Shown here one piece after another: positions 27,582 to 35,304 of a DNA stretch of 64,000 bases; the stretch's first letter is position 1, and every line of letters begins with the position of its first letter. This DNA comes from Streptomyces regalis (GTDB lineage: Bacteria; Actinomycetota; Actinomycetes; Streptomycetales; Streptomycetaceae). The position numbers and the translations under genes were made by a program. Under the pieces are notes generated by a model that did no database searches, was not told the origin of the DNA, and was given only the letters and a program-made list of their open reading frames with translations. Location: the NCBI RefSeq assembly GCF_001509475.1, contig NZ_LLZG01000375.1, forward strand, positions 99,557 through 163,556. Direction: 5' to 3'.

Positions 27582-29162
27582 TCAACGCACCGTGAACTCC
27601 CGTATCACCGTGTTCCGGAACACCGCCGTGCCGTCGATCGTGAACAGCGCGAGCCCGGTGTCGATCAGATACGGGAAAACCTCCGACGAGTGCGCGTACC
27701 GGCCGTCGTCCACGAACATCTCGACCGACGTACGGTCAACCAGGATCCGCAGTTTGACGGTGCGGGCGGACGGGTCGAAGGGACTGTGGCTCTCCTGCCA
27801 TCTGCCGGAGGCGTCGGGGTTCATGGTGGGGCGCCGGTTGAGGAAGGCGTAGTCGCCGTAGATCCCGGCGTCGACATGGCGGCTGCCGTCGGGGGAACGG
27901 CGCAACTGGAGTCCGGCGCCGGTGAGTTGGTCCCAGGTGATCTCGCAGGTCACCTCGTAGGCGGTTCCCCGGTAGTCGAGCACGCGGGTGCCGGTGACCT
28001 CCAGGTCGCCCAGGTCCACCGTGCGCGAGACGTGGTCGTCGAGCGCGGCGACCGGTTGTGAGGCGAGGTAGTACGTGCCGGAGGAGGCCCGCTTCAGGGT
28101 GACTTCCCGGACGATCGAGTCGGTGCCGTTGAAGCCGTCGCAGTCGATGGTGGGCGTGATGTTCGCGTAGTCCCAGTTGTTCAGCCAGCCGATCGCGCAG
28201 CGGGCGGACGGGTCCGCCGAGCCGTCGCTGCGGTGCTTTTCGAAGGTGACGGCCCCATACCAGTCCCAGCCGTGGTCGAGCCACTGCGGGTCGGCGTCGT
28301 CGGCGGTGAAGGCGGTGCCGTCGAAGGAACCCGTCCAGTAGGCGTACGTGTTCGGCAGCCCCGCTCCCTTCCCGTTCGCGCTCACGCCGAGCACCCACTT
28401 CACGGTGCCGTCGCCTGCGGTGATGCGGAACAGGTCCGGGCACTCCAGCACCCCGATCCCGCCCTTGACGAAGCCGCCGACGTACGTCCACGACTTCAGG
28501 TCGGCGGAGTGGTAGAAGCCCACCTTGTCGTTCTCGGCGAGCGCCATCACCCACCGGTCGCGTTCCTCGTCGCGGATCACCTTGGGGTCGCGGAAGTCCC
28601 GGACGCCGGGGTTGTGCAGGACCGGGTCGGTGCCGTGGTGGGTGAACGTCCGGCCGCCGTCGGTCGAGTAGTACAGGTACTGCGCCTGCGTGACCTCGTC
28701 GGGCGCCATGGTGGCGATGACGATCACCGCGCCGGCACCGAAGCCCGCGGTGTTGTCGGTGTCGATCACCGCCGAGCCGGACCAGACGTCGCCGTTGGGT
28801 GTGCTGTCTTTCGGCACGGCGATCCCGCGGTCGGTGAAGGAGACCAGGTCGGTGCTGGTGGCCAGGCGCCAGGCGGTGCCGGCGGTGGTGCCGCCCGCGA
28901 AATAGTCCGGGTTGTACAGGTAGTAGTAGTGGTACTCGCCGTCGATCCAGATCGGGCGCTGGGGGTCGTTCTTCCACTGGTCGGGGACCGTGAAGTGGCA
29001 CTCCGCGCGGTAACTGGCGCAGGTGGCGGCGGCTTTCGGCTTCGCGGCGGCATTCTCGGCCTTCGGCTTCGCGGCGGCCGTGGGCACGGTCGGCAACAGC
29101 GCCGCCGAGGCCCCCGCGGCCGAACCGGCAAGCAGCGCTCTCCTGGACATCCCTCGCATCAC
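27582..29162 (-). CDS. Secreted glycoside hydrolase family 32 (levanase/exo-inulinase type)
   Basis: The 526-residue protein has an N-terminal SRRALLAGSAAGASAALLP export signal with paired arginines (Tat-like) and an Ala/Lys-rich linker. The GH32 five-blade propeller follows: WKNDPQ with the nucleophile Asp (about residue 63), FRDPK (transition-state stabiliser, about 192) and ECPDLF with the acid/base Glu (about 239), then the C-terminal beta-sandwich. GH32 enzymes release fructose from levan, inulin or sucrose. A GTG at 29162 has AGAGGAA six nt upstream. It is divergent from the importer operon and probably feeds it with fructooligosaccharides. Confidence 0.9.
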   Translation of the reverse strand: MMRGMSRRALLAGSAAGASAALLPTVPTAAAKPKAENAAAKPKAAATCASYRAECHFTVPDQWKNDPQRPIWIDGEYHYYYLYNPDYFAGGTTAGTAWRLATSTDLVSFTDRGIAVPKDSTPNGDVWSGSAVIDTDNTAGFGAGAVIVIATMAPDEVTQAQYLYYSTDGGRTFTHHGTDPVLHNPGVRDFRDPKVIRDEERDRWVMALAENDKVGFYHSADLKSWTYVGGFVKGGIGVLECPDLFRITAGDGTVKWVLGVSANGKGAGLPNTYAYWTGSFDGTAFTADDADPQWLDHGWDWYGAVTFEKHRSDGSADPSARCAIGWLNNWDYANITPTIDCDGFNGTDSIVREVTLKRASSGTYYLASQPVAALDDHVSRTVDLGDLEVTGTRVLDYRGTAYEVTCEITWDQLTGAGLQLRRSPDGSRHVDAGIYGDYAFLNRRPTMNPDASGRWQESHSPFDPSARTVKLRILVDRTSVEMFVDDGRYAHSSEVFPYLIDTGLALFTIDGTAVFRNTVIREFTVR

Positions 29163-29222
29163 ACATCGTTCCTCTCGTCAACAAGCGTCAGAACGGCGGC
29201 TCGTGGGATCAGGACTGTGGGA

Positions 29223-29238
29223 CCTAACTCGTTAAAGG
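29223..29238. promoter_or_regulatory. LacI-type operator candidate 1
   Basis: CCTAACTCGTTAAAGG lies 61 bp upstream of the secreted GH32 start. Its CCTAACTCGT half recurs in inverted orientation at site 2, suggesting one repressor binds both and may loop the divergent promoters. Confidence 0.55.
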
Positions 29239-29256
29239 TCAAGTGGTTCACAAGTA

Positions 29257-29286
29257 TTGACAGGGCCGTAACACGCTTTCCATCAT
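29257..29286 (+). promoter_or_regulatory. Sigma-70-like promoter for the fructan importer operon
   Basis: TTGACA at 29257-29262 is a perfect -35 hexamer. After 18 nt, CATCAT at 29281-29286 is a plausible -10. Transcription would begin near 29293, so the second operator candidate lies just downstream of the start point. Confidence 0.5.
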
Positions 29287-29302
29287 CTTGGGCATCACTT
29301 CT

Positions 29303-29321
29303 CGACTAACACGAGTTAGGC
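29303..29321. promoter_or_regulatory. LacI-type operator candidate 2
   Basis: CTAAC-ACGA-GTTAG forms an inverted repeat inside this 19-bp stretch. Read on the minus strand it begins GCCTAACTCGTGTTAG, matching site 1 over CCTAACTCGT. It sits between the predicted promoter and the ATG at 29328, where a bound repressor would block transcription. Confidence 0.6.
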
Positions 29322-29327
29322 CCCTGC

Positions 29328-30737
29328 ATGACTGACTCGCACCTCAACCGCCGCACCCTGCTGCGGTACGGCGCCTACGGCGCGGGAGCCGCCGCGCTCG
29401 CCGGTACCGCCGCCAGCTGGGACCGGCTCACCGGAGCCGACATACCCGGGCGCGACGACGGCTCCCTCGTCGTCGCCACGCTCGGCCCCGCTTACGGGCC
29501 GGAGGCCATCCGCACGCTCACCGAGGGCTTCAAGCAGGTCCACCCCGACATCAAGCTCCGCATCAATGCCGTGCAGGCCGTCGACTGGTCGGACTTCTTC
29601 GCGAAGATCCTCACCCAGATCGCGGCGGGCACCGCTCCCGACCTCGTGTACGTCGCCACCGAGGGCGTGCAGCTGTTCGCGCAGCGCCTCGGGGTCCCGC
29701 TGGACGACTGGGTGAAGCGGGACGCCGAGGAGCTGCGCGAGTACTTCGCCGACGTCCATCCGTCGCTGGTGGAGTCGATGATGTACGAGGGGAGCCTCTA
29801 CCAGCTGCCGGTCGAGTTCAACGCGGCCGACATGTACCTCAACAACCAGGTGCTGAAGCGGGCGGGGGCCGACTTCCCGGCGGCCGACTGGACCCGTGAC
29901 GACTTCACCACGCTGCTGCGGGACATGAAGAAGTCCAGCGGTTCCCAGTTCACGCCCTATTTCTGGACCAACCGGCTGTGGGGCGGTGTGGTGCCCTGGC
30001 TGTTCGCCAACGACACCAACCTGCTCGCCGAGTCCAAGGCGCCCGGCGGAGCATGGCTGTGGGACTCCTTCTACCCGGCCGCCGAGCGGCAGGGCCGCGG
30101 GGGCGGTTTCCGCTGGACGACCCCGCAGGCGACCGACGCGCGCGTGGAGGAGGCGTACGACTATCTCGCCTCCCTCGTCCAGGAGGGCCTGTGCACCCGG
30201 CCCGAGGGCGGCAACGGCCAGAACCTCATCGGCGTGTTCTCCACCGGCCGGGTCGGCGTGACGCCCGCGGGCGGCTTCTGGGCGGGTGGTCTGCACCTGG
30301 CCGGCATGAAGGCGAACGGCTTCGACGTGCAGTACTTCCCGCGCTGGCGCACCCAGCGCATGCAGTACGGCGCCGCCGGCTACGCGCTGCTGCGCACCTC
30401 GAAGCGGCAGGAGGAAGCCTGGGAGTTCATCAAGTACGCCGCCCGCCGCGACACCCTGATGCGGCTGTTCGAGACCAACCAGACCACTCCGGCGCGCCGC
30501 TCGATGCTGACCGCCGACCGCTACCGGGAGACCGGCCCGAACCGCTGGCAGGTCTTCTACGACACCCTCGACAAGTTCCCCGACACCGGGCCGATCCCCG
30601 CGCCGCCGCAGGTCGCCGAGGTCGAGCAGGTGCTGCTCAAGCACACCGGTACTGCCCTGGCCTCGCGGCGCTCGGTGGCCCCCGCGTTGCGCCGGATGCA
30701 GAGCGACCTGGAGAAGGCCATGGAGCGTGACGTATGA
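29328..30737 (+). CDS. ABC transporter extracellular solute-binding protein (carbohydrate)
   Basis: The 469-residue family 1 solute-binding protein has an NRRTLLRYGAYGAGAAALAG twin-arginine-style signal. The mature part shows LTEGFKQVHPDIKLRIN, QIAAGTAPDLVYVATEG, YQLPVEFNAADMYLN and GRVGVTPAGGFWAGG. There is no lipobox Cys, so membrane anchoring may be by an uncleaved signal. It should capture fructooligosaccharides and deliver them to the two permeases encoded immediately downstream. Its stop overlaps the next start as ATGA. Confidence 0.9.
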   Translation: MTDSHLNRRTLLRYGAYGAGAAALAGTAASWDRLTGADIPGRDDGSLVVATLGPAYGPEAIRTLTEGFKQVHPDIKLRINAVQAVDWSDFFAKILTQIAAGTAPDLVYVATEGVQLFAQRLGVPLDDWVKRDAEELREYFADVHPSLVESMMYEGSLYQLPVEFNAADMYLNNQVLKRAGADFPAADWTRDDFTTLLRDMKKSSGSQFTPYFWTNRLWGGVVPWLFANDTNLLAESKAPGGAWLWDSFYPAAERQGRGGGFRWTTPQATDARVEEAYDYLASLVQEGLCTRPEGGNGQNLIGVFSTGRVGVTPAGGFWAGGLHLAGMKANGFDVQYFPRWRTQRMQYGAAGYALLRTSKRQEEAWEFIKYAARRDTLMRLFETNQTTPARRSMLTADRYRETGPNRWQVFYDTLDKFPDTGPIPAPPQVAEVEQVLLKHTGTALASRRSVAPALRRMQSDLEKAMERDV

Positions 30738-31687
30738 CGAACACCCAGATACCGGCCGTACGGGCGGAACAGCCGGCCTCACCACCGGCCGTCGCGCCCC
30801 GGTCCTCCGCCCGCGACCGTGGCACCCGGCTGCTGGCCACGCTGTTCCTGGCGCCCACGATCGTCGGCATCGTCGTCTTCACGGTCGTGCCGATCGTCGG
30901 CTCGGTGGTGCTGAGCCTCTTCCACTGGAACGTGATCGACGATCCGAGCTTCGCCGGGGCCGCCAACTACCGTGAGGTCTTCACCGATTCGACCGTGCTG
31001 GTCTCCTTCGGCAACACGCTGGTGTTCATGGTGTTCGCGGTCGCGCTGCAACTGCTGATCGCCCTGGTGCTGGCGCTGGCGGTGAACGGGCGGATGCCGG
31101 TGTGGCTGCGCTCGGTGTTCCGGTCGGCGTTCTTCTTCCCGCTGGTGCTGTCCGCCGCGTCGATCTCGGTGGTGATGAAGTACCTGTTCAACCAGGACTT
31201 CGGCGTGGTGAACTGGCTGCTCGGGCTGGTCGGCGTCGCGCCGGTGCCGTGGCTGACGTCCGAGAACGCGGCGATGGCCACGGTGATCCTGGTCTACGTG
31301 TGGCAGCAGTTCGGGTTCTCCTTCCTGCTGTTCGTCGGTGGCCTGAACAACATCCCCAAGGAGGTGCACGAGGCCGCCTCACTCGACGGCGCGACGGGGC
31401 TGCGCAAGCACCTCAACATCACCCTCCCCCTGCTGTCGCCCACGCTGCTCGTCGCGTCGGTGGTCGGCATCATCAACGCGCTCCAGGTCTTCGAGCAGCC
31501 GTACGTCCTCACCAACGGCGGGCCCGGTGACGCCACCCGGACCGTGGTGATGGTCATCTACGAGAGCGCGTTCGAGCAGCTCCGCTTCGGTGAGGCCTCG
31601 GCGGTGGGTGTGCTGCTGTTCGTGCTGATCATGGCGGTGACCGCCCTCCAGTTCCGGCTCAGCCGGCGTTTCGTCCACTACCAGTGA
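30734..31687 (+). CDS. ABC sugar permease, MalF-type
   Basis: The 317-residue inner-membrane protein has six hydrophobic helices and the EAA loop typical of sugar permeases (EVHEAASLDGATGLRKHLNI). It begins LLATLFLAPTIVGIVVFTVVP, the usual first helix of MalF/UgpA-type subunits. Its start overlaps the solute-binding gene by four bases and its stop overlaps the next permease start, indicating translational coupling. No ATPase gene is in this operon. In Streptomyces such importers usually share the general ATPase MsiK, encoded elsewhere. Confidence 0.92.
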   Translation: MTNTQIPAVRAEQPASPPAVAPRSSARDRGTRLLATLFLAPTIVGIVVFTVVPIVGSVVLSLFHWNVIDDPSFAGAANYREVFTDSTVLVSFGNTLVFMVFAVALQLLIALVLALAVNGRMPVWLRSVFRSAFFFPLVLSAASISVVMKYLFNQDFGVVNWLLGLVGVAPVPWLTSENAAMATVILVYVWQQFGFSFLLFVGGLNNIPKEVHEAASLDGATGLRKHLNITLPLLSPTLLVASVVGIINALQVFEQPYVLTNGGPGDATRTVVMVIYESAFEQLRFGEASAVGVLLFVLIMAVTALQFRLSRRFVHYQ

Positions 31688-32556
31688 GCCGGGTGAGTCC
31701 CTTGAGCCAAGCAACCCTGTCCCTGAGCCGCACCCGGCACTCCCTCGCGCCGTGGGCCCGGATCGCCGTGCTGGCCGTGTGCGCGCTGCTGACCCTGGGC
31801 CCGGTCATCTGGACCGTCTCCACGTCGCTGCGCACCCCCGCCGAAGCCTTCGACCTGCCGCCGAAGCTCATCCCGACGGATCCGTCCACGGAGGCGTACA
31901 GCGGGGTCTTCGACCAGATCGACGTCTGGCTGCTCGCCCTCAACTCGACGCTGGTGACCGCGCTGATCGCGCTGGGTCAGATGATCACGGCTGGGCTCGC
32001 CGGATACGCCTTCGCGCGCCTCGAGTTCCGGTTCAAGAAGCCGCTGTTCGGGCTGGTCCTGGCGACGATGATGGTGCCGTTGCAGGTCACCATCGTGCCG
32101 GTGTTCCTGGTGCTGAAGTCGATGGGTCTGACCGACACGCTGCTCGGTCTGATCATCCCGGCCTTCCCGACCGCCTTCGGGACCTTCCTGATGCGCCAGT
32201 ACTTCCTGGGCATGCCGAAGGACCTGGGCGAGGCGGCGATGCTGGACGGCTGCGGGCCCTGGCGGATCTTCCGGTCCGTGTACGCGCCGCTGGCCGCGCC
32301 CGGTCTCGCGATCGTCGGCGTGCTGGCCTTCAACTACCACTGGAACGAGTTCTTCCGCCCGCTGATCCTCGAGACCTCCGGGCAGAACTACACGCTCCCG
32401 CTGGGCCTGGTCTCCCTTCAGGGCAACCTGGGCACCGGCTCCATCTCGGTGGTGCTCGCCGGTGTCGTCCTGTCCATGATCCCCGCCGTCGCCGTGTTCA
32501 TCGTCGGCCAGCGCCCTCTTCGCGAGGGCATCACGTCCGCAGGAGTCAACCGTTGA
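31684..32556 (+). CDS. ABC sugar permease, MalG-type
   Basis: The 290-residue second permease subunit has six helices and the EAA motif DLGEAAMLDGCGPWRIFRSV. Its N-terminal helix ends LGPVIWTVSTSLRTPAEAF, as is usual for MalG/LacG-type proteins. The GTG at 31684 overlaps the upstream stop (GTGA); a second GTG three codons later is an alternative. Together with the preceding permease it should form the membrane channel for fructan oligosaccharides. The last codons carry the AGGAG ribosome site for the following GH32 gene. Confidence 0.92.
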   Translation: MSRVSPLSQATLSLSRTRHSLAPWARIAVLAVCALLTLGPVIWTVSTSLRTPAEAFDLPPKLIPTDPSTEAYSGVFDQIDVWLLALNSTLVTALIALGQMITAGLAGYAFARLEFRFKKPLFGLVLATMMVPLQVTIVPVFLVLKSMGLTDTLLGLIIPAFPTAFGTFLMRQYFLGMPKDLGEAAMLDGCGPWRIFRSVYAPLAAPGLAIVGVLAFNYHWNEFFRPLILETSGQNYTLPLGLVSLQGNLGTGSISVVLAGVVLSMIPAVAVFIVGQRPLREGITSAGVNR

Positions 32557-33947
32557 GCCTCACCGCTCAGTCCGCGGACCCCAGCGCCCCGCGCTTCCGG
32601 GTCCGTCCCCCCGCCAACTGGATCAACGACCCGAACGGGCCCTTCCGTTGGCGGGACCGGTACCACCTCTTCTACCAGCACAACCCCGACGCCCCCGTGC
32701 ACGCGAACATCCACTGGGGGCACGTCTCCAGCCACGACCTCGTCCACTGGGAGCACCATCCGATCGCGCTCGCCCCCACGCCCGGCGGCCCGGACGAGGC
32801 GGGCTGCTGGTCGGGCTGCGTGGTCGACGACGACGGCGTACCGACGGCCGTGTACACGGGCGTCGACCGCCATCACACCGGTCTCGGCTCGATCTGCCTG
32901 GCGCGGGCGCTGGTGCCGGAGGACGAGACGCTGACCGACTGGCGGCCCCTGCCCACGCCCGTCGTGACCGGCCCGCCGGCCGGCCTGGACGTGGTGATGT
33001 TCCGCGACCCGTTCGTGTTCCACGCCGGTGGCCGACGGTGGGCGCTGGTCGGCGCGGGGCACGCCGACGGGACCGCGTCGGTACTGCTGTACGACTGTGA
33101 CGACTTGGCCGACTGGCGGTTCGCCGGGGTGCTGCTCGACGGCAACGACCCTGTCGCGATGGACGCGTTCGGCGACAAGGCGGTCGGCTGGGAGTGCCCG
33201 CAGCTGTACGCGACGGCGGGCGGGGACTGGGTGCTGGTGGTGTCGCTGTGGGACGGCGAGCCCTGCTCCACCGGCTACCTGACGGGCCGTCTCCAGCCTT
33301 CCGGTGACGGCGAGTTGCGCTTCGAGGCCCGCACCGGCGGGCGGCTCGACCACGGACGGGACTTCTATGCACCCGCCGTGCTCCAGGAGCCGGGCCGGGC
33401 GTTGATGTGGGGCTGGTCGTGGGAGGCCCGCGAGCAGGGCGAGGTCGACCGCGCGGGCTGGGCCGGGGTCCTGACCGCGCCGCGGGTCATGGACGTCCAC
33501 CCCGACGGCACCCTGCGTGTCGTACCGGCACCGGAGCTCGAACTCCTGCGTGCGCCCGAGCCGTTCGTCACCGCAACAGGACGCCGTACTCCGCTCCCGG
33601 AGGCCTACGACCTGACGGTCACCGCATCCGGCCGCACCACCGTGAGTCTGCTGCGGTCCGCCTCGGGCGCGGAGCTGACCGTGGTGCTGGACCCGGACGA
33701 GGGGACGGTGACGCTCGACCGCGAGGACTGGCCACGGCCCGGCGGATCGGCGCCGATCGTGGTGCGGGCGGCGGCCGATGAAGTGCGGATCCTCGTCGAC
33801 GGCTCGCTGTTCGAGCTGTTCGTCGGCGACCGCGCCACAGTCACCGAGCGGATCTACCGACGCCCGGACGACGTGCCCGAACTCCTCGTCACCGGTCCCG
33901 CAGCCACCGTCACCGCCTGGGAGCCGACCCCACCGACGCACGGCTGA
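32553..33947 (+). CDS. Cytoplasmic glycoside hydrolase family 32 (beta-fructosidase)
   Basis: The 464-residue protein starts at a rare TTG supported by AGGAG 7 nt upstream and by a TTGA overlap with the permease stop. It has all GH32 landmarks: WINDPNGP with nucleophile Asp (about residue 25), FRDPFVF (about 152) and WECPQLY with the acid/base Glu (about 213). It lacks a signal peptide, so it should hydrolyse imported fructooligosaccharides or sucrose inside the cell, complementing the secreted GH32. Its last 34 codons are duplicated 235 bp downstream. Confidence 0.92.
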   Translation: MSLTAQSADPSAPRFRVRPPANWINDPNGPFRWRDRYHLFYQHNPDAPVHANIHWGHVSSHDLVHWEHHPIALAPTPGGPDEAGCWSGCVVDDDGVPTAVYTGVDRHHTGLGSICLARALVPEDETLTDWRPLPTPVVTGPPAGLDVVMFRDPFVFHAGGRRWALVGAGHADGTASVLLYDCDDLADWRFAGVLLDGNDPVAMDAFGDKAVGWECPQLYATAGGDWVLVVSLWDGEPCSTGYLTGRLQPSGDGELRFEARTGGRLDHGRDFYAPAVLQEPGRALMWGWSWEAREQGEVDRAGWAGVLTAPRVMDVHPDGTLRVVPAPELELLRAPEPFVTATGRRTPLPEAYDLTVTASGRTTVSLLRSASGAELTVVLDPDEGTVTLDREDWPRPGGSAPIVVRAAADEVRILVDGSLFELFVGDRATVTERIYRRPDDVPELLVTGPAATVTAWEPTPPTHG

Positions 33948-34080
33948 CCACCGAACAGGCCAGACGCCGCACCGTCGCGGACGGCGTCCCGCCCGAGCCG
34001 ACGACATGCAAGAACAGCCGGGCAACAGCCTCACCCATCCCCCGACAGGGCAGCGCGACCGCAGTGAGAAGCGGGGTAAC
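33910..34080 (-). pseudogene. Duplicated C-terminal remnant of the LacI regulator
   Basis: The minus strand encodes PLLTAVALPCRGMGEAVARL then a variant of LFLHVVGSGGTPSATVRRLA ending RASVGSAPRR and a stop at 33910. The intact repressor has PPLTTVALPHRAMGEVAARL, LLLDAIDTGRTPPATVRRLA and RASVGPVPRR at the same places. About 54 residues are recognisable, with many amino-acid changes. There is no start or N-terminal domain. Confidence 0.8.
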
Positions 34081-34182
34081 GACCGGAACTACCCGCAACC
34101 GGACGACATACCCGAACTCCTTCTCACCGGTCCCGCAGCCACCGTCACCGCCTGGGAACCGGCCCCACCGACGCACGGCTGA
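34081..34182 (+). pseudogene. Duplicated C-terminal remnant of the cytoplasmic GH32
   Basis: The plus strand reads QPDDIPELLLTGPAATVTAW then EPAPPTHG and a stop at 34182, nearly identical to the last 28 residues of the intact GH32. It has no catalytic part and lies inside the second repeat unit. Confidence 0.8.
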
Positions 34183-35233
34183 TCACCGGGCAGGCCAGAC
34201 GCCGCACCGTCGCGGGCGGCGTCCTGCCTGTGTCGATGGCGTCGAGGAGCAGTCGGGCGGCGACCTCGCCCATCGCCCGGTGGGGCAGGGCGACGGTGGT
34301 GAGGGGTGGGGTGAGGTACTCGGCCATGTGTTCCTGGTCGTCGTAGCCGACCAGGGACAGCTCGCCGGGGACGGTGATGCCGAGCCGGGTCGCGGCGTGC
34401 AGGGCGCCCGCGGCGACCCGGTCGTTGTAGCAGAAGAGGCCGGTGGGGCGCCGGTCGGCGGGGGCGCCGTCGAGGATGCGCATCGCGCCCTCGTATCCGC
34501 CGGCGATCTCGCCGCCGGTGCGCACGACCCACTCCTTGGGGACCGTGATCCCCTCGGCGCGCAGCGCGTCGCGGAAGCCGCGCAGGCGGTCGACGGAGGC
34601 GATGTCGTCCTGGCCGCCCACCATGGCGACCCTGTGGTGCCCCTCGTCCAGCAGCAGCCGGGCCGCCATCCGGCCTCCCGCGCGCTCGGCGGGGATGACG
34701 GAGGGCAGGGAGTCGTCCTCGGGCAGGCAGTTGGCGAGGACGGAATGGGTGCGGTGCAGGCCCTCGGGGACGCGGACGCGGCGCAGCGACATGGCCGCGT
34801 AGATGATGCCGTCCACGCGTCGGTCGAGGAGCTCGGCGACGGCCGCGTCCTCCTTGGCCGGGTCGCCGCCGGAGTCGATGGTCAGGACGAGGTGCTCGCT
34901 GGCCCAGGCGGTCTCCATGGCGCCGCGCAGCAGCCGGCCGGCGAACGGCGAGGAGGCGATCTCGTCGGTGACCAGGCCGATCACGGCCGTACGGCGGCGG
35001 CGCAGGCCGCGTGCGACGGGGTCGGGGCGGTAGCCGAGCTCGGCGGCGGCCCGGCGGATGCGTTCCTGGGTGGCGGGCGAGAGGTTGCCCTCGGCGCGGC
35101 CGTTGAAGACGAAGGAGACAGCCGTGTGGGACACCCCGGCGAGCCGGGCGACGTCCCGTGACGTGGGACGCCCCGATACCGTCGGGTGCTTCTCCTCGGT
35201 GCCGCCCATGCCGTCCGCTGCCCTCATCCCCAC
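34145..35233 (-). CDS. LacI-family repressor of the fructan locus
   Basis: The 362-residue protein has a LacI helix-turn-helix (TSRDVARLAGVSHTAVSFVF, about residues 24-43, and the hinge IRRAAAELGYRPDPVARGLR). A complete effector domain follows: AVIGLVTDEIASSPFAGRLL, RVDGIIYAAM, GHHRVAMVGG, GLFCYNDRVAAGAL and LVGYDDQEHMAEYLTPPLTT. It lies convergent to the importer operon and is the likely repressor acting at the CCTAACTCGT sites, released by fructose or a fructooligosaccharide. GTG 35233, ATG 35227 and ATG 35209 are all possible starts; only the non-conserved leader changes. Confidence 0.9.
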   Translation of the reverse strand: MGMRAADGMGGTEEKHPTVSGRPTSRDVARLAGVSHTAVSFVFNGRAEGNLSPATQERIRRAAAELGYRPDPVARGLRRRRTAVIGLVTDEIASSPFAGRLLRGAMETAWASEHLVLTIDSGGDPAKEDAAVAELLDRRVDGIIYAAMSLRRVRVPEGLHRTHSVLANCLPEDDSLPSVIPAERAGGRMAARLLLDEGHHRVAMVGGQDDIASVDRLRGFRDALRAEGITVPKEWVVRTGGEIAGGYEGAMRILDGAPADRRPTGLFCYNDRVAAGALHAATRLGITVPGELSLVGYDDQEHMAEYLTPPLTTVALPHRAMGEVAARLLLDAIDTGRTPPATVRRLACPVISRASVGPVPRR

Positions 35234-35241
35234 CCGTCCGG

Positions 35242-35249
35242 TTGATCAA
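35242..35249. promoter_or_regulatory. TTGATCAA palindrome between the LacI and aldo/keto reductase genes
   Basis: An 8-bp palindrome lies in the 71-bp divergent gap, 9 bp from the LacI start. It differs from the CCTAACTCGT sites and may serve autoregulation or be fortuitous. Confidence 0.25.
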
Positions 35250-35304
35250 TCCTCACCCTATCCGTGACGCTGGATGCACGACACAGTCAAGGGAAGGTCC
35301 GGCA

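Larger units (their letters stand above)
33846..34315. repeat. Imperfect 235-bp tandem duplication spanning the GH32 and LacI gene ends
   Basis: Two diverged units lie head to tail (about 33846-34080 and 34081-34315). Each holds the 3' end of a GH32 gene (ending RPDDVPELLVTGPAA... or QPDDIPELLLTGPAA...) and, antisense to it, the 3' end of a LacI gene (ending RASVGSAPRR or RASVGPVPRR). The GH32 stops (33947, 34182) and the LacI stops (33910, 34145) are each exactly 235 bp apart. The intact GH32 belongs to unit 1 and the intact LacI to unit 2. Confidence 0.85.

Noticed and set aside
27568-27585. TTG start for the P-loop protein overlapping the GH32 stop
   Set aside because: The ATG at 27567 directly before MQDVRVVLIGG, with a leaderless-type TAGGGT, is the simpler choice. 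The TTG is kept as an alternative.
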